Notes under the pieces: model-generated
The model's input: the letters and a program-made list of their open reading frames with translations, nothing else
What the model was told of the DNA's origin: nothing
Databases searched by the model: none
Shown: piece after piece, positions 19,500 through 28,209 of the stretch
Layout of the letters: every line of letters begins with the position of its first letter
Numbering within the stretch: the stretch's first letter is position 1
Program-made: the position numbers and the translations under genes
Assembly: GCF_009800925.1 (NCBI RefSeq)
Contig: NZ_WOYF01000009.1
Coordinates: 1-64,000 of the forward strand
Length of the DNA stretch: 64,000 nt
Origin: Budvicia diplopodorum
GTDB taxonomy: Bacteria; Pseudomonadota; Gammaproteobacteria; Enterobacterales; Enterobacteriaceae
Direction: 5' to 3'

Positions 19500-19726
19500 T
19501 TGAATACCTCACAGGGAATAATTGCATTAATTAACGACTCTTGAATTTATTGGCTTAACTTTTTGTTATTTTATTGTTAATTAAAATATGAAGGTTAAAT
19601 AAATTAAAAAACAATTTTTTGGTTATTTATTTTTCAGCCTGATTATTACATTTCTACTTCCAATTGAATGACTATTATTTTAAAACGTGCCTAAGTCAAA
19701 ATTCTGATTAAAAAATCTGTGAACGA

Positions 19727-19769
19727 TTGATCTAACGCAAACAACCCCACCATTTACCCATTAAGAGTA
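19727..19769 (+). promoter_or_regulatory. Probable FNR and NarP sites upstream of napF
   Basis: TTGATCTAACGCAA (19727-19740) has a perfect left half and a 3/5 right half of the FNR consensus TTGATnnnnATCAA. TACCCATTAAGAGTA (19755-19769) resembles paired NarL/NarP heptamers (TACYYMT and its complement), though with one instead of two central bases. A weak -10, TACACT (19799-19804), follows at plausible distance. E. coli napF uses an upstream FNR site and a closer NarP site, so the order fits; the spacing (about 28 bp) is larger than I recall. Prediction only. Confidence 0.38.
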
Positions 19770-19904
19770 ATTATAACTCAATGCTTCAGAGATTAACTTA
19801 CACTGGCCGGAGTTTCTATCTGAATTTTATCTACTCTGACACCCATGAGATTAACGGGCATTTAATAAGCTAACGTTTCTCTCGTGTTAACGGGAGGAGC
19901 AATC

Positions 19905-20405
19905 ATGTCTGTTTTATCGCGACGCAATCTATTACGAGGGCAATGGCACCGTAGTTCTGCCATCAGGCCTCCATGGTCGATAGATGAAGCACAGTTTATT
20001 GATGGCTGCACCCGTTGCGATGCTTGTATTGATGTTTGTGAAACTCAAGTATTGATTGTCAAAGGACAGGACTACCCTGAAGTCGACTTTCAACGCGCTG
20101 AGTGTACGTTTTGTGGTCGTTGTGCGGATATTTGCCCAGAACCGGTTTTTGTATCTACTGAAAACTCGCCCTGGCAGCGTAAAGCAATAATAAATAAGAC
20201 CTGCCTGACGTTTCAGGGCATAGCATGCCGGAGCTGTCAGGACGTTTGTGAGCCTAATGCGATTAAGTTCAAACTTCGCTTAGGAGGGATAGCCCAGCCC
20301 GAATTAGAAAGTGGGAGCTGCACCGGATGCGGAAGCTGTATCCGAAGCTGTCCGGTTCAAGCCATCACAACCAGTGAGAGTGATAAAGATAATGTCGGAA
20401 AATAG
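19905..20405 (+). CDS. napF: Ferredoxin-type protein NapF
   Basis: 166-residue cytoplasmic iron-sulfur protein that helps mature NapA. Three 4Fe-4S motifs are visible: CTRCDACIDVC, CTFCGRCADIC and CTGCGSCIRSC, each followed by CP/CE, plus CRSCQDVC. ATG 19905 has a strong GGGAGGAGC; an upstream in-frame ATG at 19884 is ignored. First gene of napFDAGHBC; it overlaps napD by 14 bp. Confidence 0.95.
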   Translation: MSVLSRRNLLRGQWHRSSAIRPPWSIDEAQFIDGCTRCDACIDVCETQVLIVKGQDYPEVDFQRAECTFCGRCADICPEPVFVSTENSPWQRKAIINKTCLTFQGIACRSCQDVCEPNAIKFKLRLGGIAQPELESGSCTGCGSCIRSCPVQAITTSESDKDNVGK

Positions 20406-20661
20406 TGACTGGCACGTTTGTAGTTTGATTGTTCAGGTAAAGCCTGAAGATATTCCAAGAGTGAGCAAAGCGTTGTGCGAACTACCGGGAACTGAGATTC
20501 CCGGAGTGAATGAAACTGAAGGTAAGTTAGTTGTTGTTATGCAAGCAGAGAATTCTGATGCTCTGTTTGCACAAATTGAGTCAACGCGGGATCTAGTTGG
20601 TGTGTTGGCTGTGTCGCTGGTTTACCACCAGCAAGATGAGCAAGGTGAGGATACGCCATGA
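20392..20661 (+). CDS. napD: NapA maturation chaperone NapD
   Basis: 89 residues; binds the twin-arginine signal of NapA to delay export until cofactor loading. [18 protein letters not shown] at the N-terminus and the later [20 protein letters not shown] strand pattern match NapD (ferredoxin-like fold). The ATG lies inside the napF 3' end and the stop overlaps the napA ATG (ATGA), so the three genes are translationally coupled. Confidence 0.93.
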   Translation: MSENSDWHVCSLIVQVKPEDIPRVSKALCELPGTEIPGVNETEGKLVVVMQAENSDALFAQIESTRDLVGVLAVSLVYHQQDEQGEDTP

Positions 20662-23141
20662 AACTCAGTCGTAGAGACTTCATGAAAGCAAATGCTGCTG
20701 CTGCCGCAGCGATGGCTGCCGGAATGACTATTCCAACGGTAGCCGTTGCCGCTGAAGGAAGTGATGCAATTAAGTGGGACAAAGCGCCGTGCCGTTTTTG
20801 TGGTACCGGATGTAGCGTTCTTGTTGGAACACAAAATGGTCGGGTTGTTGCCTCACAGGGTGACCCCGATGCACCGGTTAACCGTGGTTTAAACTGTATC
20901 AAAGGCTATTTCCTGCCTAAGATCATGTACGGAAAAGATCGCCTGACCCAGCCACTGCTGCGAATGAAAGACGGTCAATATGCCAAAGACGGTGAGTTTA
21001 CCCCGGTAACGTGGGATCAAGCCTTCACCGTAATGAGCGAAAAATATAAGAAAGCGTTCAAAGATAACGGTCCTAACGGTGGTGGTATGTTTGCTTCCGG
21101 GCAATTTACCATTTGGGAAGGTTATGCAGCGGCTAAGCTGTTTAAAGCCGGTTTTCGTTCTAATAACATCGACCCGAATGCACGCCACTGTATGGCCAGT
21201 GCGGTAGTTGGCTTTATGCGTACCTTTGGTATGGATGAGCCGATGGGGTGCTACGATGATATTGAGCAAGCCGATGCCTTCGTGCTTTGGGGTTCAAACA
21301 TGGCGGAAATGCACCCGATCCTGTGGTCGCGCATTACCGATCGTCGTTTATCTAACCCGAATGTTAAAGTTGCGGTGATGTCTACCTTTGAAAACCGTAG
21401 CTTTGAATTAGCCGATAACCCGATGATCTTTAAGCCTCAGACCGATCTGGTTATTCTGAATTACATCGCGAACTACATTATTGAAAATAACGCCGTTGAC
21501 CATGATTTCTTGGAAAAACACGTTAACATTCGCCGCGGTGAAACCGATATTGGCTATGGCTTACGCCCAACTAATCCTCTGCAAAAAGCGGCTAAAAACC
21601 CGGACAGCGATAAATCAACGCCAATGAGCTTTGACGAGTACAAAGCTTTCGTTGCGGAATACACGTTAGAAAAAACCGCTGAAATGACCGGCGTTGCTCA
21701 AGATTCACTGGTCGCATTGGCTAAGCTGTATGCCGATCCAAACGTGAAAGTGGTTTCTTACTGGACCATGGGCTTCAACCAGCATACCCGTGGCGTATGG
21801 GCGAATAACCTGTGCTACAACATCCACTTACTCACCGGTAAAATTTCTAAGCCGGGCTGTGGTCCATTCTCTTTGACCGGTCAACCATCGGCCTGCGGTA
21901 CCGCGCGTGAAGTCGGTACCTTTGCCCACCGCCTGCCGGCAGACATGGTGGTAACCAACGAAGCGCACCGTAAGATTGCCGAGCAAAAATGGAAACTGCC
22001 GGAAGGTACTATCCTTGGCAGCGTTGGCCTACACGCAGTCGCTCAGGACCGCGCGTTAAAAGACGGTAAGCTGAACGCTTACTGGACGATGTGTACCAAC
22101 AATATGCAGGCCGGTCCGAATATTAATGAAGACCGTATGCCGGGCTGGCGCGATCCGCGCAACTTCGTTGTGGTTTCCGATCCGTACCCGACTATCAGCG
22201 CATTGGCTGCCGATCTGATTTTACCGACCGCAATGTGGGTAGAAAAAGAGGGTGCCTATGGTAACGCTGAGCGCCGTAGCCAGTTCTGGCGTCAGCAGGT
22301 TAAGGCTCCGGGCGAGTCTAAGTCCGACCTGTGGCAAATCGTTGAGTTTTCTAAGTATTTTAAAACCGATGAAATGTGGCCTGCTGAGCTGTTAGACAAG
22401 AACCCTGAATACCGTGGTAAAACCCTGTATCAAGTTCTGTTCGCTAACGGTCAGGTCGATAAATTTAAAGTAGACGAACTGGCGGCAGATCAGCTTAACG
22501 ATGAGTCCCGCGAGCTAGGCTATTACCTACAAAAAGGCCTGTTTGAAGAGTACGCCGCCTTTGGTCGCGGTCATGCTCACGATCTGGCTGACTTTGACGC
22601 TTACCACAAATCCCGCGGTTTACGCTGGCCGGTGGTTGACGGTAAAGAGACCCTATGGCGCTATCGCGAAGGTTTCGACCCGTACGTTAAAGCCGGTGAA
22701 GGCGTGAAGTTCTACGGCAAGCCTGACGGTAAAGCGGTGATTTTTGCACTGCCTTATGAGCCGCCTGCTGAGAGCCCGGATGAAGAGTTTGATCTGTGGT
22801 TATCGACCGGTCGCGTTCTGGAGCATTGGCATACCGGTTCCATGACCCGTCGGGTTCCTGAATTGCATCGCTCATTCCCTGAATCTGTGCTGTTTATTCA
22901 TCCTCAGGATGCACAAAAACGCGGTATGCGCCGTGGCGATAAAGTTAAGGTCCAGTCCCGTCGCGGCGAGTTAGTCTCGATTGTGGAAACCCGTGGCCGT
23001 AACCGCGTGCCTGAAGGTTTGGTCTATATGGCGTTCTTTGATGCCGCACAGTTGGTCAACATGCTGACTTTGGATGCAACCGATCCACTGTCGAAAGAGA
23101 CTGACTACAAGAAGTGCGCAGTCAAAGTGGTCAAGGCATAG
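20658..23141 (+). CDS. napA: Periplasmic nitrate reductase catalytic subunit NapA
   Basis: 827-residue molybdoenzyme reducing nitrate to nitrite in the periplasm. Tat signal [20 protein letters not shown]; 4Fe-4S cluster Cys45, Cys48, Cys52 (CRFCGTGC) and Cys80 (GLNCIKGYF); molybdenum ligand Cys178 in NARHCMAS; bis-MGD binding blocks such as [10 protein letters not shown] and the C-terminal MTRRVPEL. Length is one residue short of E. coli NapA. Electrons arrive through NapC-NapB and NapGH. Confidence 0.98.
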   Translation: MKLSRRDFMKANAAAAAAMAAGMTIPTVAVAAEGSDAIKWDKAPCRFCGTGCSVLVGTQNGRVVASQGDPDAPVNRGLNCIKGYFLPKIMYGKDRLTQPLLRMKDGQYAKDGEFTPVTWDQAFTVMSEKYKKAFKDNGPNGGGMFASGQFTIWEGYAAAKLFKAGFRSNNIDPNARHCMASAVVGFMRTFGMDEPMGCYDDIEQADAFVLWGSNMAEMHPILWSRITDRRLSNPNVKVAVMSTFENRSFELADNPMIFKPQTDLVILNYIANYIIENNAVDHDFLEKHVNIRRGETDIGYGLRPTNPLQKAAKNPDSDKSTPMSFDEYKAFVAEYTLEKTAEMTGVAQDSLVALAKLYADPNVKVVSYWTMGFNQHTRGVWANNLCYNIHLLTGKISKPGCGPFSLTGQPSACGTAREVGTFAHRLPADMVVTNEAHRKIAEQKWKLPEGTILGSVGLHAVAQDRALKDGKLNAYWTMCTNNMQAGPNINEDRMPGWRDPRNFVVVSDPYPTISALAADLILPTAMWVEKEGAYGNAERRSQFWRQQVKAPGESKSDLWQIVEFSKYFKTDEMWPAELLDKNPEYRGKTLYQVLFANGQVDKFKVDELAADQLNDESRELGYYLQKGLFEEYAAFGRGHAHDLADFDAYHKSRGLRWPVVDGKETLWRYREGFDPYVKAGEGVKFYGKPDGKAVIFALPYEPPAESPDEEFDLWLSTGRVLEHWHTGSMTRRVPELHRSFPESVLFIHPQDAQKRGMRRGDKVKVQSRRGELVSIVETRGRNRVPEGLVYMAFFDAAQLVNMLTLDATDPLSKETDYKKCAVKVVKA

Positions 23142-23161
23142 GATAGGTAACGCGCATCACT

Positions 23162-23914
23162 ATGGCTAACCAAAGGGATAAAGGGCCCGAGCGTCGTCGT
23201 TTTTTACGCGATGTAGTACGCAGCGCAGGCGGTCTGGCCGGGCTGACGCTGCTGCTGGGCATTCCACAAAAACAGTCTCAGGCTCGCGAGGGGGTCGCTT
23301 TGCGTCCGCCCGGTGCACTGCCGGAGGCGGCGTTTAACCGCGCCTGCATCCGCTGTGGACAATGCGTACAGGACTGTCCTTACGATACCCTCAAGCTGGC
23401 GACGCTATTGTCACCGGTCTCTTCGGGTACGCCGTATTTTGTGGCTCGTCAGATTCCTTGTGAAATGTGTGACGATATTCCCTGCGTTAAAGCCTGCCCT
23501 AGTGGTGCATTAGATTCTTCTCTGACAGATATTGATAAGTCTCGTATGGGACTGGCGGTATTACTGGATCATGAAAACTGCCTGAACTGGCAGGGATTAC
23601 GCTGCGACGTTTGCCATCGCGTATGCCCGTTAATCAACAAAGCCATTACGCTGGAACTTCACCGTAATGAGCGTACGGACATGCACGCTAAGTTTTTACC
23701 TACGGTTCACAGTGAATACTGTACCGGCTGCGGTAAATGCGAAGAGGCTTGTGTACTAACGGAGGCGGCCATTAAGGTGCTTCCGATATCACTGGCTCAG
23801 GGCAAACTGGGTGGGCACTACCGACTAGGGTGGATAGAGAAAGATAAGGCAGGGCATTCATTGATTCCTGAAGCTCTGACTCTACCAACCCGCAAACCGG
23901 AAGGAGGGCAATAA
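23162..23914 (+). CDS. napG: Ferredoxin-type protein NapG
   Basis: 250-residue exported iron-sulfur protein (E. coli 231). Tat signal [20 protein letters not shown]; four cluster motifs [43 protein letters not shown] and [11 protein letters not shown]. With NapH it moves electrons from menaquinol/ubiquinol towards NapA. Its stop overlaps the napH ATG by one base. Confidence 0.95.
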   Translation: MANQRDKGPERRRFLRDVVRSAGGLAGLTLLLGIPQKQSQAREGVALRPPGALPEAAFNRACIRCGQCVQDCPYDTLKLATLLSPVSSGTPYFVARQIPCEMCDDIPCVKACPSGALDSSLTDIDKSRMGLAVLLDHENCLNWQGLRCDVCHRVCPLINKAITLELHRNERTDMHAKFLPTVHSEYCTGCGKCEEACVLTEAAIKVLPISLAQGKLGGHYRLGWIEKDKAGHSLIPEALTLPTRKPEGGQ

Positions 23915-24879
23915 TGGCGAATGCACCTATGCAGGCTGGCCGTGAAGCTCTGGTTAAATATGGCTGGTGGTATAGCCACCGCTTTCTGGTTTTACGTCGG
24001 ATTAGTCAGTTGCTCATTCTCGGCATGTTCCTGACAGGGCCATTGTTCAGCATCTGGATCTTACGGGGTAACTACGGCGGCAGTATGCTGCTGGGGACTA
24101 TTCCGCTAAGCGATCCGCTTATTATGCTGCAAAGTCTGGCTTCCGGTCATATTCCTGCTATTCCACCAGAAGGTACCCGCTCAAGCTGGGCCGACTGGTC
24201 ACAATGGTATGGAATATTCGGCGGTTTAATTATTGCTCTGCTGTACGCGCTGTTCGCTAGCCGTTTGTTTTGCGGCTGGGTTTGCCCGTTAAGCCTGGTG
24301 ACTGATTTTGCCGCATGGCTGCGGCGTAAATTGGGCATCCGCACTAGTGCCACTATTCCGGCGTCGCTGCGCTATGGCATTTTAATTGCCATCGTTTTAG
24401 CCAGCGCCGTCAGTGGAACGCTGGTATGGGAATGGGTTAACCCGGTTTCAGCATTCGGTAGAGGATTAATCGGCGGTATTGGACATTTATCAGCTTCAGT
24501 GAATGGCGTAATTACCGGACTGGCTGTCGGTTTTGGTGCCAGCATTTGGCTGATTGTGGCGGTTTTCCTGTTTGACCTGCTGGTGGTTGAACACGGTTGG
24601 TGCGGCCATTTATGTCCCGTTGGGGCTCTTTATGGCGCCATTGGCCATAAAGGGATGCTGCGAATTAGCGCTGTAAACCGTCGGGATTGTACCCGCTGCA
24701 TGGATTGTATCCATATCTGCCCGGAACCACAGGTGCTGCGCGGCCCTCTGTTTGCTAAAAACGAGAGCCCGTTAGTGCTGAGTAAGGATTGTATTTCCTG
24801 TGGCCGGTGTATTGATGTCTGTTGTGAGAAAGTATTTCAAATAAAAACACGATTCCATCGTTCGGGAGTAGAAGAATGA
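23914..24879 (+). CDS. napH: Membrane ferredoxin-type quinol dehydrogenase NapH
   Basis: 321-residue inner-membrane protein with four to five hydrophobic segments, conserved CGWVCPLSLVTDF and CGHLCPVGALYG cysteine motifs, and two C-terminal 4Fe-4S sites CTRCMDCIHICPEP and CISCGRCIDVC. It is about 34 residues longer than E. coli NapH; the extra residues fall in two places, around SSWADWSQWYG (after PAIPPEGTR) and around HLSASVNGVITGL. Partner of NapG. napB begins within its last codons (ATGA overlap). Confidence 0.94.
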   Translation: MANAPMQAGREALVKYGWWYSHRFLVLRRISQLLILGMFLTGPLFSIWILRGNYGGSMLLGTIPLSDPLIMLQSLASGHIPAIPPEGTRSSWADWSQWYGIFGGLIIALLYALFASRLFCGWVCPLSLVTDFAAWLRRKLGIRTSATIPASLRYGILIAIVLASAVSGTLVWEWVNPVSAFGRGLIGGIGHLSASVNGVITGLAVGFGASIWLIVAVFLFDLLVVEHGWCGHLCPVGALYGAIGHKGMLRISAVNRRDCTRCMDCIHICPEPQVLRGPLFAKNESPLVLSKDCISCGRCIDVCCEKVFQIKTRFHRSGVEE

Positions 24880-25328
24880 AGAGTAACGTCTTGAAAAAGC
24901 AGGTTACCTTATGGGCAATGTTAATAACATTAGTATCGGGTGGCGTTGCCGTTGCTGCAGGTAATGGCGTTGATTTCAGCAAGTCTCCGGAAGTATCGGG
25001 CACCGCTGAAGGCCAGGTTAGTATGCCTAAAGAGCAAAACCGTATCGCGCTGGATTATGTCAACCAGCCGCCGATGATTCCACACAGCGTGGAAGGCTAT
25101 CAGGTAACGGCAAAGGTGAACACCTGCCTTAAGTGTCACGGTGTTCAAAGCTACCGAACAACGGGAGCTCCGCGTATCAGCCCGACACACTTTGTGGACA
25201 GTGCAGGCAATGTAAGCAGTACCGTCGCTCCGCGTCGCTATTTCTGCCAGTCTTGCCATGTACCACAGGCTGACGCACCACCAATTATTGGCAATATGTT
25301 CGAGCCTGCACCGGGATACGGTCAGTAA
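24876..25328 (+). CDS. napB: Diheme cytochrome c NapB (nitrate reductase small subunit)
   Basis: 150 residues with a cleavable signal peptide (LWAMLITLVSGGVAVAAG). Two CxxCH heme sites: CLKCH and CQSCH, plus conserved upstream His residues for axial ligation. It passes electrons from NapC to NapA in the periplasm. Start overlaps the napH stop. Confidence 0.95.
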   Translation: MKSNVLKKQVTLWAMLITLVSGGVAVAAGNGVDFSKSPEVSGTAEGQVSMPKEQNRIALDYVNQPPMIPHSVEGYQVTAKVNTCLKCHGVQSYRTTGAPRISPTHFVDSAGNVSSTVAPRRYFCQSCHVPQADAPPIIGNMFEPAPGYGQ

Positions 25329-25340
25329 TCGGGGGATGAA

Positions 25341-25940
25341 ATGAGTAAAGATAAAAAACCGGGTTTAATCCGTCGTATTTGGACTTGGTTTCGTACCCCA
25401 AGCCGCTTGGCTATTGGCACGTTATTGATTCTGGGCTTTGTTGCCGGCATCGTTTTCGTGACTGGTTTTAATACCAGCATGCACGCGATGAACAGCGAGA
25501 AATTCTGTATCAGCTGCCATGAAATGCGCGATAACGTCTATCAGGAATATATGGAAACCGTGCACTACAGCAACCGAACCGGCGTTCGCGCTATCTGTTC
25601 TGATTGCCACGTGCCGCAAGAGTTTATTCCTAAGATGGTACGTAAAATTCAGGCCAGCAAAGAGTTATATGGTAAAGCGTTTGGCGTTATCGATACCCAA
25701 CAAAAATTTGAGGCACATCGTTTAGATATGGCCAAGAATGAGTGGGCGAGAATGAAAGGCAATGACTCGCAAGAGTGCCGTAACTGCCACAGCTTTAACT
25801 ATATGGACTTCACTGAGCAGAAGACGGTCGCCACGAAGATGCACAGTTTTGCTATTGATAAAGGCAAAACCTGTATTGACTGCCATAAAGGGATTGCGCA
25901 TAAGCTTCCTGATATGACGGGAATTCCTAACGGGTTCTGA
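25341..25940 (+). CDS. napC: Tetraheme membrane-anchored cytochrome c NapC
   Basis: 199 residues of the NapC/NirT family: one N-terminal membrane anchor (about 21-41) and four heme sites CISCH, CSDCH, CRNCH and CIDCH. Oxidises quinol and reduces NapB. Last gene of the operon, 12 bp after napB and followed by a strong terminator; no ccm cytochrome-maturation genes follow, unlike E. coli where ccm lies directly downstream. Confidence 0.96.
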   Translation: MSKDKKPGLIRRIWTWFRTPSRLAIGTLLILGFVAGIVFVTGFNTSMHAMNSEKFCISCHEMRDNVYQEYMETVHYSNRTGVRAICSDCHVPQEFIPKMVRKIQASKELYGKAFGVIDTQQKFEAHRLDMAKNEWARMKGNDSQECRNCHSFNYMDFTEQKTVATKMHSFAIDKGKTCIDCHKGIAHKLPDMTGIPNGF

Positions 25941-25963
25941 TTCTGTTGAATAAGTTTGTTACT

Positions 25964-26001
25964 AAAAGCCCGCGAGTTGATGACTTGTGGGCTTTTTTAT
26001 T
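25964..26001 (+). terminator. nap operon terminator
   Basis: Stem AAAAGCCCGCGAGT / ACTTGTGGGCTTTT (25964-25977 / 25983-25996, with a G-T pair) followed by TTATTT. Confidence 0.9.
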
Positions 26002-26151
26002 TCTGGCTGGTACTTACCGTATTTAATGCGTTTTAACGTTGGTTATCCCGCTGAAAAACGAAGTGGGGGCTATTTATTAAGCGTTAACGCTGAGTTATCT
26101 GTCTCGTTAGCGGGCTGGCCAGTAGCGTGATTTTGTTAAGCGATTTCTTGG

Positions 26152-27105
26152 TTAACGAGTGGCGTTATACCAGGGGTAGCAGCCGTCACGCACTAGTATG
26201 TTCCCCATCATGCTAAATGCATCGCTTTTGCCCTTTAGCCGTTCGAGCCACCAGTTGAAATTGGCCCCTTTGCTGGCCGGATGCCAAGCCAGCCAGATGA
26301 TTTCATCGCCTTTTTCTATTTCTACCTCTACATCGATCTCTACCAATGCGCCATGCGCCAGCTCCTTTTCAATCAGCGCTGGCGGTAGAAAAGCATGACC
26401 AATGCCGCGCTTAAGCAGCTCAAGCTGGTTCTCGATGTTGCATGCCATGATCTGCCGCTGGCATGACATGGGGCCAATATTGCGCTTAGGCAGCTCACGG
26501 CTGCTGTCTTCTATTGCTACCACGATGTCATTTAGCCGCTGGTTTCTGCTGACCGGCTTTTTTTGCGCCGCAAACGGATGCGATGGTGATACGCACAGGG
26601 CAAAATTTATCTTACCGAGCATTACCGTTTTGGCCTGAACGCTGTCTGGGATCTGGCCAATGGCAATAATCAAATCAGCGCGATTGTATTTTAATGCCTC
26701 CCAAGTGCCGTTTAACGCTTCGCGCTGTATTGAGATACTGGAATCCTGACTGTAGCCAATATAGTCACGAATATCCTGAACAAGGTCTTCCCATGGGAAG
26801 AAGGCATCCACAGCAAGACGAATATTATTGTCCAGCTTGGGGATATTACGTACTCGACTTTCCAGATCCTGCATTGCATTTAATATCCAAATGCCTTCCT
26901 GCAGCAGGAATTCGCCTTCATCCGTCAGGGTAATCATTGGACCATTACGGTGGAACAGTTTTACGGATAGTTTGTTTTCAATATTTGATACGCGGTAAGA
27001 GATCGCTGAAGGAGTCTTGTAGAGTACTTCTGCTGCCCTAGAGAAAGAGCCGGTAGTTTTGATCGTGCTGATTATTTTAATTGCATCTAGGGACAAGCTA
27101 GTCAT
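26152..27105 (-). CDS. LysR-family transcriptional regulator
   Basis: 317 residues from ATG 27105, which has GAGG upstream; an in-frame upstream extension of 18 residues is less likely. N-terminal winged HTH: GSFSRAAEVLYKTPSAISYR recognition region and VKLFHRNGPMITLTDEGEFL. The effector domain starts near residue 90 and contains ALNGTWEALKYNRADLIIAI, reminiscent of the YhaJ/DhfA subgroup. No ligand can be inferred. It faces away from the AA10 gene across a 404-bp gap, the classic position for a LysR regulator controlling its divergent neighbour. Confidence 0.9.
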   Translation of the reverse strand: MTSLSLDAIKIISTIKTTGSFSRAAEVLYKTPSAISYRVSNIENKLSVKLFHRNGPMITLTDEGEFLLQEGIWILNAMQDLESRVRNIPKLDNNIRLAVDAFFPWEDLVQDIRDYIGYSQDSSISIQREALNGTWEALKYNRADLIIAIGQIPDSVQAKTVMLGKINFALCVSPSHPFAAQKKPVSRNQRLNDIVVAIEDSSRELPKRNIGPMSCQRQIMACNIENQLELLKRGIGHAFLPPALIEKELAHGALVEIDVEVEIEKGDEIIWLAWHPASKGANFNWWLERLKGKSDAFSMMGNILVRDGCYPWYNATR

Positions 27106-27509
27106 ATATATGCCTCTTTTACATAAAACAAGAAAGATGCACACTAAATCCCTCAGCATGGCAACTCGAAATAGCGCAAATAGCGCAAATGGAGTAAAAA
27201 TACGCCTAACTCAAAGAAATATACCCCATATAGCCAAGCACTATTCGGGAGAGTATTCATCAAGTCTTTAAATAAAATTCATCATAACTGCACGGTATTA
27301 ATCCACTGAGATATAAAAAATTCAATCTTAAAATTGAAACAATTCACGATAATATTTTTCGTTAATAGGTCGTGAAATATTCCGTTTTAGCCCCCGGTAA
27401 AAGTGATAAAAAATATATAGGCACATAAAAAGAGTGTGTAATTGCCACAACATCTTGTGGCCTGAAATAATATCTAATTACCTCTTACCGTTTTATATCG
27501 GGAGTTATT
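27106..27509. promoter_or_regulatory. Divergent control region between the lysR gene and the AA10 gene
   Basis: 404 bp of AT-rich DNA with no gene. It must hold the promoters of both divergent genes. No clear T-N11-A palindrome could be singled out by eye, so no operator is assigned. Confidence 0.45.
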
Positions 27510-28097
27510 ATGAAAATGATATCAAGATATGTTACGACTATAGCTCTTTTGGGGGCAGCCATATTTGCCGCACAGGTCAGCGCTCATGGTTATGTAAAAT
27601 CCCCGAGCAGCCGCGCCTACCAGTGTAATCAAGGCATTAACGTCGGATGCGGCAGTGTACAATATGAACCACAAAGCATTGAAGGGCCGAAAGGATTTCC
27701 GGAAAGCGGCCCACCGGACGGCCATATTGCCAGTGGCAATAAAGCTGCGTATTTTCAACTAGATGAGCAAACACCAACCCGTTGGCACAAGGTTAATATG
27801 AATACGGGTGATAATACCTTTGTCTGGTACCTGACTGCGCAACACAGCACCACCAGCTGGCGTTATTTTATTACCAAAACTGGGTGGGATGCTTCACAGC
27901 CGCTGAGCCGTGCCGCTTTTGACCTGACGCCGTTTTGCCAGATCAACGATGGTGGTGCAATCCCTCCGATGGAGGTCGTTCACAAATGCACCATACCTAA
28001 AGACCGCAAGGGTTCACACGTGATCCTTGCCGTGTGGGATATTGCCGATACCGCCAATGCCTTTTACCAAGCGATTGACGTCAATCTGAGTAACTAA
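27510..28097 (+). CDS. AA10 lytic polysaccharide monooxygenase, CBP21-like chitin-binding protein
   Basis: 195 residues with a signal peptide ending VSA, exposing His26 of [14 protein letters not shown] as the mature N-terminus. The copper histidine brace is His26 plus His112 in [53 protein letters not shown] and the ending [20 protein letters not shown] are nearly identical to Serratia marcescens CBP21 as I recall it. Single domain with no extra carbohydrate module. Predicted to oxidatively cleave crystalline chitin outside the cell. ATG 27510 follows GGGAGT. No chitinase gene lies nearby. Confidence 0.96.
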   Translation: MKMISRYVTTIALLGAAIFAAQVSAHGYVKSPSSRAYQCNQGINVGCGSVQYEPQSIEGPKGFPESGPPDGHIASGNKAAYFQLDEQTPTRWHKVNMNTGDNTFVWYLTAQHSTTSWRYFITKTGWDASQPLSRAAFDLTPFCQINDGGAIPPMEVVHKCTIPKDRKGSHVILAVWDIADTANAFYQAIDVNLSN

Positions 28098-28105
28098 CCA
28101 TAAAG

Positions 28106-28123
28106 GCCCGGCTAACGCCGGGC
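28106..28123 (+). terminator. Hairpin after the AA10 gene
   Basis: GCCCGGC / GCCGGGC stem (28106-28112 / 28117-28123) just past the stop; the U-tract is weak (TTAATG). Confidence 0.6.
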
Positions 28124-28209
28124 TTAATGAGATAGTCACCTCAACTTTATGAGCGGCATCTTTGAACGCTATTGCCATGGTTAATCCTCCCCCCTTGTAC
28201 TGAATAAAG

